64,000 bases of DNA, taken from positions 6,126,501 to 6,190,500 of the forward strand of contig NC_070603.1 of the NCBI RefSeq assembly GCF_027172205.1. The letters run 5' to 3'. Of the stretch, positions 33,801 to 38,832 are shown piece by piece. This DNA comes from Podarcis raffonei (taxonomy: Eukaryota > Chordata > Lepidosauria > Squamata > Lacertidae). The position numbers were made by a program, and so were the translations under genes. Each line of letters starts with the position of its first letter. The first letter of the stretch is position 1. Under the pieces are notes generated by a model. That model was not told the DNA's origin and ran no database searches. It saw only the letters and a list, made by a program, of their open reading frames with translations.

Positions 33801-35627
33801 AATAAGACAGCACACTGAACACTCTAAATGTGATATATAAACTCTAAGCGTGATTATATTTTAGTCAGCCAGGTTGGCAATAATTCAGGAAAGTCCGTAC
33901 AAGAAGTCCATACAACCCTAAAAATTCTGTGGCCAGCAAAATGTTGGGTCCTCCTTAACTGTCCTCTGTTAGCTGGGCTCGTCCTCTGTCCAAAAGTGTC
34001 TGCTATTTGCAGAGCCTTCCAGTACAATTCCACTTTAAAAATAACAATAAGAAGAGAAAGCAGAGGCCTTGAAGTTGTCCATTATTCGGTCACAGATCAT
34101 TCAGTCACAGTCTTCAGTGTATTGTATTGCACTAATCATATTTGCATTTATGCCAAATACATGAGCACGTGTAAATTTTATGCATGTCTGTGCTCTCTTT
34201 TTTACCACACAGGTGGCCACGCTAGCCAATGCCAGACGGGGCACGAAGGTGGCAGTGTTCCCTTGTATAGTGCTTCCAAACACAGAATCATGGAACTGTA
34301 CAGTTGGAAGGGATCCTGGGTGCCATCTAGTCCAACCCCAATGCAGGAAGATGCAGGTGGCCTGTATGGGGATCAAACCTGCGACTTTGGTGCTATCAGC
34401 ACCACCCTCTAACCAGCTGAGCCGGGGAGCTTCTGTTTAGAAGAGAGGTGAACTAGCCCCGTTGTATATCGGGGGGGGGGGGCTGTGTGGAGAGAGTCTC
34501 TTCCTTTAAATTCCTGGGAGTTTACCTTAGTGAAGACCTCACTTGGAAAAGCAATATAACTCAGGTGGTTAGGAAGGCCCAACAGAGACTCCATTTTCTC
34601 AGGGTCTTGCGAAAGAACAATGTTAAACAACAATTGATGACCTCCTTGTACACAATAGAAAATGTCCTCTCCTATTGTATCACAGTGTGGGACGTTAGCT
34701 TGACAGCCACGGACAGAAAGTCTTTACAGAGGGTGGTGAACACAGCTCATGGTATCATGGGCTGTCCCTTGAGTCCGCTAGATAACATCGCAAGGGATCG
34801 TTGCCTTAGGAGAGCGAGAAAAATTCTCAGGGATGATTCACACCCCGGCCAGCAAGGAGATATAAAAGTATAATTAGTTTTACTAACAGGCTTACAAACA
34901 GTTTCTATCCGTGGGCTGTTAAGCTGCTGAACAGAAAATAATATAGTGCAACTGACTTTAGGGGTTGGTGAATTGTGCAACAAGCACACAGAGTGCAATG
35001 AGATTGAGTGTTTGTGGGGGGGGAGGGAGGCTCGATTAATTTCATTGTACACAGGTTGTACATTGACAATAAAGGTATTATTATTATTATTTCGGTTCAG
35101 CGTAGTTGATAGTTCCTCTTCCACAAACCCGCAGAACCTTTTCTTTTGGAAACCTATTGCTCCTGCATCTTGCAGTTGTGCGTTCCTCAATTAATTCCTC
35201 AGTTAATTACAAACTGCGGGAAGAAGCCTGCCCTGAGTCTGCAGGCAGCGACTCATTTCCCTTAGCTACCCCATTTTCTTTGAACCGGGCGCCTCCTCCC
35301 GTTCCAGTGCCCACCATGAAGGGCGAGACCAGGTGCGTTTCTTCGCCTTCTGCATATGCTCAGAGGCACCCGTGTTGCAAGACTGTGGGGGCTGAGCGCC
35401 GCCCCGGAGCACTTACGCGCCTCGACCACCTTCCCCCCAGTTGGGGGGCTTCCCTTCCGCTCCCTCCGCAGCTCCAGGGTCCCAGGAGCGCGCCTCTTCC
35501 CCCCCCCGCCCGCTCCTGGCTCACCGTCGCCGTAGCGCAGCCACCGCCCGTAAAGGCCGAAGGGGAAGACGCGGCGGTAGTACAGCGGCAAAAGGTCGGG
35601 CAGGGAGCCGGGTTCGAAATCTGCCAT
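15757..35627 (-). CDS. PRIM1: DNA primase catalytic (small) subunit, whole gene, 13 coding exons, 425 aa
   Basis: PRIM1 makes the RNA primers that DNA polymerase alpha extends; with PRIM2 it forms the primase of the nuclear replication machinery. All 13 coding exons (103, 158, 107, 74, 137, 59, 110, 92, 133, 70, 92, 99 and 44 nt) keep phase and sum to 1,278 nt, against about 420 residues in human. Metal-binding Asp109 and Asp111 ([10 protein letters not shown]) and a third Asp at 303 (RLDMNVSKG) are present. So are the zinc ligands Cys121, 122, 128 and 131 and the nucleotide-binding YSGRRGVH (159-166). All are in the family's order and nearly the human numbering. The gene lies head-to-tail with NACA. 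Introns carry many repeats. Intron 7 is of the U12 AT-AC class. Confidence 0.96.
16783..16960. other. AT-rich repeat-like stretch in PRIM1 intron 12
   Basis: Contains LINE-tail-like sequence (GCCCTTCACCCTAAGGCTCCAGGGCAGG, read in pieces, then AATACAATATTAAAAATAG). The family is not resolved. The rest of 15.8-17.4 kb shows nothing I can name beyond the small palindrome near 15,605-15,690. Confidence 0.3.
17474..17825 (+). mobile_element. Sauria-like tRNA SINE, full length
   Basis: Runs from GGGACGCGGGTGGCGCTGTG to CCCTTTACCTTT, with a target duplication TAATGAGAAA at 17,461-17,470 and 17,826-17,835. It lies in PRIM1 intron 12, antisense to the gene. Confidence 0.95.
17890..18058. repeat. Palindromic MITE-like repeat
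   Basis: The two arms pair: AAGAATCCTGGCTCTGTAG with CTACAGGTCCCAGGATTCC around a GTTAAGGGTGCTGGGAATTG centre. It ends in TTTAAATGTATGGTGTG. A short TG run lies near 18,017. Confidence 0.65.
18285..18721 (+). mobile_element. Probable solo LTR or LTR-like retroelement remnant
   Basis: Shows promoter-like TTTATAAAAGGGC at about 18,356, then AATAAA near 18,589, and TGTACCGGGG / CTCCGTACA-type ends that are roughly inverted. I could not find a convincing target duplication, so boundaries and family are uncertain. It lies in PRIM1 intron 12. Confidence 0.45.
18796..18894 (-). CDS. PRIM1: PRIM1 exon 12
   Basis: Reads [20 protein letters not shown] and continues [13 protein letters not shown], close to the human [20 protein letters not shown] segment. 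Acceptor TTTATAG, donor GCG|GTAAGG, phase 1 to 1. Confidence 0.95.
18973..19093. repeat. Palindromic hAT-like MITE (GGTTCCCCA family)
   Basis: One arm is GGGGAAGCTGTGGCCCTCCAG and the other ends GAGGGTCTCAGGTTCCC. Related copies occur at 23,072-23,195, 24,145-24,240, 26,897-27,016, 33,350-33,475 and 48,836-48,958. Confidence 0.6.
19130..19291. repeat. Palindromic MITE-like repeat
   Basis: Same family as 17,890-18,058: central AAACTGTTGTTTACCC and AGAATTCCTAGCACCC, outer GTGTGTTTTAAATGTGTG. Confidence 0.55.
19532..20164. mobile_element. hAT-like element with GC-rich interior (left of a tandem pair)
   Basis: Starts CAGGGGTCGTCAAGC and ends GGTTGCCGACCTCTG, inverted hAT-type termini. It is preceded by TTCTAGCC (19,524-19,531) and followed by the near-match TTCTGGTC. 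The interior is CpG-rich and gives many long chance ORFs. Confidence 0.75.
20165..20571. mobile_element. hAT-like MITE (right of a tandem pair)
   Basis: Begins near TTCTGGTCAGCAAACTAAGGGCC and ends GTTTGCTGACGCCTG, followed by TTCTAGCC at 20,572-20,579. It shares the GGACAGTGGACCGGCCC motif with the copy at 4.9-5.2 kb. Confidence 0.75.
20580..21148. other. PRIM1 intron 11, unresolved stretch
   Basis: No gene is seen. A C-rich run lies near 20,960. Some of the sequence around 20,600-20,830 looks repeat-derived (GTGTCAGGGTTTGGCCCTG), but I cannot name a family. Confidence 0.3.
21149..21376. mobile_element. Tigger-like MITE
   Basis: CAGTTGTACCTCAGAAG at the left and CAGGGTACGACTG followed by TA at the right form inverted ends. 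The central arms ATTGGCTGCAAGAAGCTCC and CTGCAGCCAATCGGAAGC pair. Confidence 0.75.
21453..21837. mobile_element. Tigger-like MITE carrying a nested MITE
   Basis: Inverted ends CAGTGGAACCTCG and AAGGTTCCACTG with TA on both flanks. A separate piece at about 21,527-21,676 (GGGGGCATTTTATACACG ... GATGGGAAAATATGGTA) interrupts it. Confidence 0.8.
21527..21676. mobile_element. Nested small MITE inside the 21.45 kb MITE
   Basis: Contains two inverted-sense copies of AGGGGGCAT(T/C)TTATACA and ends GAAAATATGGTA. Boundaries are approximate. Confidence 0.55.
21923..22014 (-). CDS. PRIM1: PRIM1 exon 11
   Basis: Reads [20 protein letters not shown] then [10 protein letters not shown], an acidic linker like human CRELDAISTNEEEKEENEAE. 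Phase 2 to 1, acceptor CTTTTAG, donor AGAG|GTTCG. Confidence 0.9.
22059..22256 (-). mobile_element. Sauria-like tRNA SINE, 3' part only
   Basis: The reverse complement contains the family body from GGCGTTTCCGTGCGCTGC to the CCTTTATCTTTACC tail. The tRNA head is missing. Confidence 0.85.
22313..22365. repeat. Imperfect (ATT)n/(ACT)n microsatellite
   Basis: AATAATAATAGTGACAATAA and ACTACTACTACTAAT runs, then GTAGTAGTAGT in the opposite sense. Confidence 0.7.
22641..22962 (-). mobile_element. Sauria-like tRNA SINE, nearly full length
   Basis: The reverse-sense copy starts TAAAGGTAAAGGGACCCC on the plus strand and ends CCACAGCGCCACT. The internal segment matches the family throughout except for a small deletion near 22,850. 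Confidence 0.9.
23072..23195. repeat. Palindromic hAT-like MITE
   Basis: GGACTACATCTCCCATCATCC pairs with GATGGGAGTCCAACAACACC; ends in ACAGGTTCCCCAGCTC. Confidence 0.65.
23746..24128 (+). mobile_element. L1 LINE 3' end, strongly 5'-truncated
   Basis: Sense translation resembles the C-terminus of ORF2, followed by a short 3'UTR and an A-rich tail (GAATAAAAATAATTTATTAA). The target duplication GATATGGTGTCTTC lies at 23,732-23,745 and 24,129-24,142. It landed in a palindromic MITE whose rest continues at about 24,145-24,240. Confidence 0.85.
24145..24240. repeat. Palindromic hAT-like MITE, split by an L1 insertion
   Basis: GCTGGGGCTGATGGGAGTTG and TAGTCCAACAGCATGTGG match the family; its left arm lies before 23,732. 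Confidence 0.6.
24370..24439 (-). CDS. PRIM1: PRIM1 exon 10
   Basis: Reads [20 protein letters not shown] then TI, versus human [20 protein letters not shown]. Phase 1 to 2; acceptor CTCCTTTAG, donor AAG|GTATG. Confidence 0.96.
24549..24760 (-). mobile_element. Old MIR/CORE-like SINE fragment (tentative)
   Basis: Reverse complement resembles a degenerate B-box and core with CTTTGGTCTTGGATCTGGG and GGCCACTCGCTTG. Highly diverged; family not certain. Confidence 0.35.
24796..24928 (-). CDS. PRIM1: PRIM1 exon 9 (third catalytic aspartate)
   Basis: Reads [19 protein letters not shown] and [16 protein letters not shown]. Asp303 in RLDMN corresponds to the third metal-binding Asp of the primase active site. 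Phase 0 to 1. Confidence 0.96.
25018..25356 (+). mobile_element. Sauria-like tRNA SINE, head clipped
   Basis: From GCTGTGGGTTAAACCAGAG to GGGTCCCTTTACCTT. Contains the B-box variant GGTCGAATCC. Confidence 0.9.
25692..25783 (-). CDS. PRIM1: PRIM1 exon 8 (follows U12 intron)
   Basis: Begins directly after an AC dinucleotide. With the split codon it reads [20 protein letters not shown] then [11 protein letters not shown], aligned with human TIHDELQQSFQKSHNSLQRW. Donor AGT|GTAAGT is a standard U2-type site. Phase 1 to 0. Confidence 0.95.
25840..25995 (-). mobile_element. CR1/L3-like LINE 3' fragment
   Basis: Plus strand reads CTGCTGGGTCAGACCAAAGG, CCCATCGAGTCCAGCATCC ... CCAGCAGCTGGTATTTAGAGG, the complement of a common reptile CR1/L3 tail. 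It lies inside the U12 intron. Confidence 0.65.
26094..26324. mobile_element. Tigger-like MITE
   Basis: Inverted ends CAGTCATACCTCGGGTTACG and CAACCCGAGGTATGACTG with TA on both sides; clean and complete. Confidence 0.88.
26897..27016. repeat. Palindromic hAT-like MITE
   Basis: GAGAAGCTGTGGCCCTCC at one end, CTGGAGGGCCACAGGTTCC at the other. Confidence 0.65.
27090..27199 (-). CDS. PRIM1: PRIM1 exon 7 (ends at U12 donor)
   Basis: Reads [20 protein letters not shown] then [16 protein letters not shown], versus human INIIKKYFEEYALVNQDI. Acceptor TCTGTTGCAG. The 3' border is GAGA|ATATCCTTT, an AT-type donor. Phase 2 to 1. Confidence 0.95.
27394..27741 (+). mobile_element. Sauria-like tRNA SINE, full length
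   Basis: Target duplication ATACAAAGTTAG at 27,383-27,394 and 27,742-27,753. Head GGGACGCGGGTGGCGCTGTG, tail CCCTTTACCTTT. Confidence 0.95.
27952..28164. mobile_element. Tigger-like MITE
   Basis: Ends CAGCAGGACCTCCGG and CCAGAGGTACCACTG, TA on both flanks. Interior shares CCGGAG and CGCATGTGGCAAAACCCGG with the copy at 9.14 kb. Confidence 0.8.
28589..28931 (+). mobile_element. Sauria-like tRNA SINE, 5'-truncated
   Basis: Starts at GGGTCTAAACCACAGAGCC, having lost the first 18 or so bases. Target duplication TACCCTAGTTTT at 28,577-28,588 and 28,932-28,943 shows it inserted in this truncated form. Confidence 0.92.
29279..29337 (-). CDS. PRIM1: PRIM1 exon 6
   Basis: Reads [19 protein letters not shown], versus human GGQDVKKKVHLSEKIHPFI. 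Phase 0 to 2; donor ATCAG|GTCAG. Confidence 0.93.
29430..29580 (+). mobile_element. CR1/L3-like LINE 3' end
   Basis: The tail GTTAGCCACCCTGAGCCC ... GGGAAGGGCGGGGTATAAAT then an (ATT) run is the typical 3' end of this LINE group. Similar tails occur at about 46,230-46,375 and 47,650-47,760. Confidence 0.65.
29968..30055 (-). mobile_element. CR1 LINE 3' fragment (reverse sense)
   Basis: ATCATAGAATTGTAGAGTTGG ... GGGTCATCTAGTCCAACCCC is the complement of a CR1 3' end. A longer copy is at 51,015-51,175. It abuts the donor side of PRIM1 exon 5. Confidence 0.75.
30072..30208 (-). CDS. PRIM1: PRIM1 exon 5 (nucleotide-binding motif)
   Basis: Reads [20 protein letters not shown] then [20 protein letters not shown], nearly identical to human. 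Ser160, Arg162, Arg163 and His166 keep human numbering. Phase 1 to 0. Confidence 0.97.
30540..31176 (+). mobile_element. BovB (RTE) LINE, 5'-truncated, ORF still open
   Basis: An open frame of 201 codons (30,552-31,157) reads the C-terminus of BovB ORF2: [51 protein letters not shown], ending [12 protein letters not shown]. The 3' end is ACGACTAAACGACTAAAC(AAC)n. Target duplication GATAAATCATA at 30,529-30,539 and 31,177-31,187. The intact frame suggests a young insertion. It lies in PRIM1 intron 4, antisense to the gene. Confidence 0.95.
31313..31386 (-). CDS. PRIM1: PRIM1 exon 4 (zinc ligands)
   Basis: Reads [20 protein letters not shown] then RALM; Cys128 and Cys131 complete the zinc site begun by Cys121 and Cys122. 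Phase 2 to 1; donor ATGG|GTAAGT. Confidence 0.96.
31780..32031 (+). mobile_element. tRNA-derived SINE (MIR/L2-tail type)
   Basis: Head GGTGTAGTGGTTAAGAGCAG, B box GGGTTCGTGTC, core GACCTTGGGCCAGTCAC, tail AGTGAAAGGCGGGATATCAA then a TCTTC run. Different family from the Sauria-like SINEs. Confidence 0.8.
32396..32482. repeat. Short palindromic squamate repeat
   Basis: AGTAAGTCCCGTTGAACAC and GTGGGACTTACTTCCAGG pair around the centre; same family as 8,237-8,310. Confidence 0.55.
33000..33106 (-). CDS. PRIM1: PRIM1 exon 3 (catalytic DxD)
   Basis: Reads [20 protein letters not shown] then [15 protein letters not shown]. Asp109 and Asp111 are the primase metal ligands. Phase 0 to 2; acceptor TTTCCTGCAG, donor TGCAG|GTATT. 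Confidence 0.97.
33350..33475. repeat. Palindromic hAT-like MITE
   Basis: GAGGAACCTGTGACCCTCC ... GATGATGGGAGTTGTAGTGC ... CTGGAGATTCCTCGGCC. Confidence 0.65.
33502..33659 (-). CDS. PRIM1: PRIM1 exon 2
   Basis: Reads [20 protein letters not shown] then [18 protein letters not shown] and [14 protein letters not shown], close to human. Phase 1 to 0; acceptor CCTTTTGCAG, donor AAG|GTATGC. Confidence 0.97.
34280..34425 (-). mobile_element. tRNA-Ile-derived SINE with CR1-type 3' tail
   Basis: On the minus strand, GGCTCAGCTGGTTAGAG, GTGGTGCTGATAGCACCAAAG, TCGCAGGTTTGATCCCCATA and CAGGCCA follow a whole tRNA-Ile body, including an anticodon-loop-like GAT. This passes straight into a CR1 3' end (GTTGGACTAGATGGCACCC ... 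AACTGTACAGTTCCATGATT). It lies in PRIM1 intron 1. Confidence 0.85.
34470..35092 (+). mobile_element. L2-like LINE, 3' part
   Basis: An open frame (34,487-34,873) has [34 protein letters not shown] and [15 protein letters not shown], the C-terminal part of an L2/Rex-type reverse transcriptase. The 3' end ACAATAAAGGTATTATTATT fits L2. Upstream is missing and the C-terminal frame is interrupted after 34,873. Confidence 0.8.
35525..35627 (-). CDS. PRIM1: PRIM1 exon 1 (start codon)
   Basis: ATG at 35,627-35,625. Reads [20 protein letters not shown] then [14 protein letters not shown] plus one base, donor GACG|GTGAG. Human begins METFDPTELPELLKLYYRRL. This ATG is the first in a good context inside the CpG island and gives the family N-terminus. 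Confidence 0.97.
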
Positions 35628-35780
35628 GTCCAAAGAGCAAGCGGAGCGCGCGCGCGGGAGAAGCCAGGCTCCGCCTCCCGCGTCTCGAAGAACCAATCAG
35701 AGCAGCGCCCGCCATTTATGCGCCGCGCTCGGGATTGTGGGAGTTGTAGTTTCGGCGAGAAAAAGCGGCCTCTGAGGGCC
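35628..35780 (-). promoter_or_regulatory. PRIM1: PRIM1 promoter (CpG island, CCAAT, ZNF143-like, E2F-like sites)
   Basis: TATA-less GC-rich region. The plus strand has AACCAATCAG (NF-Y-type CCAAT box, near 35,689-35,698). GCGCCCGCCAT (near 35,703-35,714) resembles an E2F/YY1-type site, and GGGATTGTGGGAGTTGTAGT (near 35,731-35,750) is, in reverse, ACTACAACTCCCACAATCCC, a ZNF143/SBS-type element. Such sites suit an S-phase gene; function is inferred from motifs. Confidence 0.65.
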
Positions 35781-35805
35781 TCTAGCGGCCCTTTACGAAA
35801 ATGTC

Positions 35806-36004
35806 GTTTAGTCGTGTCCGACTCTGGAGAGGTTGGATCCTCTTGCAGCCCATGGGACTCTCAAGAGTCTCCTTTGTTGTTTAGTCGTTTAGTCGTGTCC
35901 GCCTCTTGGTGACCCCCTGGACCAGAGCAGGCCAGGCACTCCTGTCTTCCACTGCCTCCCGCAGTTTGGTCAAACTCATGTTAGTAGCTTCAGGAACACT
36001 ATTC
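35806..36004 (-). mobile_element. BovB LINE, 3' segment (left part of the copy split by L1)
   Basis: Plus strand shows TTTAGTCGTTTAGTCGTGTCC, the reverse of the BovB 3' end, and CAGGCCAGGCACTCCTGTC. A second short BovB piece at 35,806-35,875 sits just outside. The copy continues at 38,291 after the L1. Confidence 0.9.
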
Positions 36005-38305
36005 TTTTTTTTTTTTAAAATAAATGTTTATTAAGGTTTTACAAATCAAAAAGTTCAACATTTCACATAGATCATTCCATTAAATAAAGCCCACAGAAAA
36101 AACAGAAAACAAAAATATATAGCAAAAAAGAAAAATAGAAAAAAGAAAAATCCACCTTTTAAAATTATAAAATTCCATGTCCCTCTGTCCTGACCTCCTC
36201 ACATCTCCCTTTTTTGTGTTCCTCTTTATTCCAATCTAATTCAGCAAGTTCAAACCCTTATTCAAACCATACTTACAATTATATTTTTCTAATTATTATG
36301 TCCCAAGTTTTCGTTGTCTTAGCCCATTCCTCATCTTATAAAGACATAATTTTATTCTGTTCATAACCCCCTTCTCCTTTTTTTTAAAATTCTTCTTTTC
36401 ATTCACATTTAACCAAATCCCACATGCCCTGTTACCTTCACTTCCCACATCATGTTAACACTCAGACATTTTGCAATGTTTTTGTAAATAGTCCTTAAAC
36501 TTTTTCCAGTCCTGTTCCATCGGTTCTTCTCCCTGGTCCCGGATTCTGCCAGTCATTTCAGCCATCTCCATGTAGTCAATCACTTGCATCTGCCATTCTT
36601 CCACGGTGGGTAGATCTTGTGTCTTCCAATACTTGGCGAGAAGTATTCTTGCTGCTGTTGTTGCATACATAAAAAATGTTCTGTCTTTCTTTGGCACCCG
36701 TTGGCCAACTATGCCCAAAAGGAAGGCCTCTGGTTTCTTAGGAAAGGTAAATTTAAATACCTTCTTCAGTTCATTATATATCATTTCCCAGTAAGCCTTA
36801 ACCTTTGGGCATGTCCACCAAAGGTGAAAGAATGTTCCCTCAGCTTCTTTACATTTCCAGCACTTGTTGTCAGGCAGGTGATAAATTTTTGCAAGCTTAA
36901 CTGGGGTCATGTACCACCTGTAAATCATTTTCATAATATTCTCTCTTAAGGCATTACATGCCATGAATTTCATACTGGTGGTCCACAACTGCTCCCAGTC
37001 AGCAAACATAATGTTATGACCTATGTCCTGCGCCCATTTAATCATCGCTGATTTAACCGTTTCATCCTGAGTGTTCCATTTTAACAGCAAGTTATACATC
37101 TTTGACAAAATCTTAGTTTTTGGTTCTAACAGTTCTGTTTCCAATTTTGATTTTTCCACCTGGAAACCAATTTTCTTGTCCAAATTGTAGGCCTCTCTTA
37201 TTTGATAATAATGAAGCCAATCTCGCACTTTGTCTTTTAATTTCTCAAAACTCTGCAGTTTATCACCTTCTTGCTCCAAAATTTCCCAATATTTTGGCCA
37301 TTTGGCCTCCATATTAAGCTTTTTCTGAGACTTAGCTTCCATAGGTGACAACCACCTTGGGGTTTTACTTTCCAGCAGATCTTTATATCTTGTCCAGACA
37401 TTAAACAAAGCTTTCCTGACAATATGGTTTTTAAATGCCTTATGTGCTTTAACCTTGTCGTACCACAGATATGCATGCCACCCAAAAACATTATTAAAAC
37501 CTTCTAAATCCAGAATGTCCGTGTTCTCAAGAAGCAGCCAGTCTTTTAACCAGCAAAATGCTGCTGATTCATAGTACAATTTAAGGTCTGGCAGGGCAAA
37601 TCCACCTCTTTCTTTTACATCAGTTAAAATTTTAAACTTAATTCTGGGTTTCTTGCCCTGCCAGACAAATTTAGAAATATCTCTCTGCCACTTCTTGAAA
37701 CAATCCATCTTGTCCAAAATTTGCAAAGATTGAAGCAAATATAACATTTTTGGCAAAACATTCATCTTTATAGCTGCAATTCGACCCAACAAGGAAAGCT
37801 TCAAATTAGACGAAATTTCTAAATCCTTTTTTACTTCTGACCAACATTTCTCATAATTATCTTTAAATAAGTTCAAATTTTTCGCAGTCATATTAATCCC
37901 TAGGTATTTCACTTTCTTAACAACAGTTAAACCTGTTTCATTCTGAAACCTGTCCTTCTCTATTGGTGTTAAATTCTTCTCTAATACTTTAGTTTTTGAC
38001 TTATTTAATCTAAATCCTGCCACATGACCAAATTCTTTAATCAATTCCAAGGCTCTTTTCATACTAGATTCCGGCTCCTGTACAGTCAAAACTAAATCAT
38101 CTGCAAAGGCTTTCAATTTATATTGTTTAGCTCCGACCTGTATTCCTTTAATGGACCGGTCCCTTCTGATCATGTTCAGCAGCACCTCCAGGACCGAAAT
38201 AAATAATAATGGAGAGATAGGGCAGCCCTGACGTGTTCCTTTTTCTATCTTAAAATCTTCAGTCACCACATTGTTTACAATCAATTTTGCTCAGGAACAC
38301 TATTC
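35990..38305 (+). repeat. 15-bp target duplication of the L1 insertion
   Basis: TCAGGAACACTATTC at 35,990-36,004 and 38,291-38,305 exactly borders the L1. Confidence 0.95.
36005..38290 (-). mobile_element. L1 LINE, 5'-truncated, with open ORF2 3' half
   Basis: Minus-strand ORF 38,284-36,455 (609 codons, open). It holds RT motifs RQGCPISPLLF (19-28) and FADDLVLT (60-67), then the long C-terminal region with a Cys-His motif (C475, C478, H487, C492). The endonuclease and first RT motifs are missing by 5' truncation. The 3'UTR is 36,454-36,005 with a terminal poly(A), seen as T-run after 36,005. Clean 15-bp duplications and the long open frame indicate a young insertion. Confidence 0.96.
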
Positions 38306-38641
38306 AGCCATCTCGGCCTCTGTCGTCCCCTTCTCCTTGTGCCCTCCATCTTCCCCAACATCAGGGTCTTTTCCAGGGAGTCTTCTCTTCTCATGAGGTG
38401 GCCAAAGTATTGGAGCCTCAGCTTCATGATCTGTCCTTCCAGTGAGCACTCAGGGCTGATTTCCTTCAGAATGGATAGATCTGATCTTCTTGCAGTCCAT
38501 GGGACTCTCAAGAGTCTCCTCCAGCACCATAATTCAAAAGCATCAATTCTTTGGCGATCAGCCTTCTTTATGGTCCAGCTCTCACTTCCGTACATCACTA
38601 CTGGGAAAACCATAGCTTTTACTATATGGACCTTTGTTGGC
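38291..38641 (-). mobile_element. BovB LINE ORF2 segment (right part of the copy split by L1)
   Basis: Minus-strand translation has [37 protein letters not shown] and [16 protein letters not shown], running into the L1 junction. Same family as 30,540-31,176. Confidence 0.93.
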
Positions 38642-38832
38642 AAAATAAAAAAATAAAATAAAATAAAAAATAAAAAAAGTTTTCTCCTTTCTGAGGGCAG
38701 ATGAAGGCTCTTATTCCAAGAGGCTTTTGGGAGTAGACTTTTTTTTTAAGCGAAAGGGCATATAATAGTGTTGTGCTGTTTTTACTGTCTGCATTTTATG
38801 GTATTTTATGGTCTCTTTCTTGTGAGTAGATC

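Noticed and set aside
35106-35912. 268-codon plus-strand ORF over the PRIM1 start
   Set aside because: It runs antisense through PRIM1 exon 1 and its CpG island into a BovB tail, with no protein resemblance.
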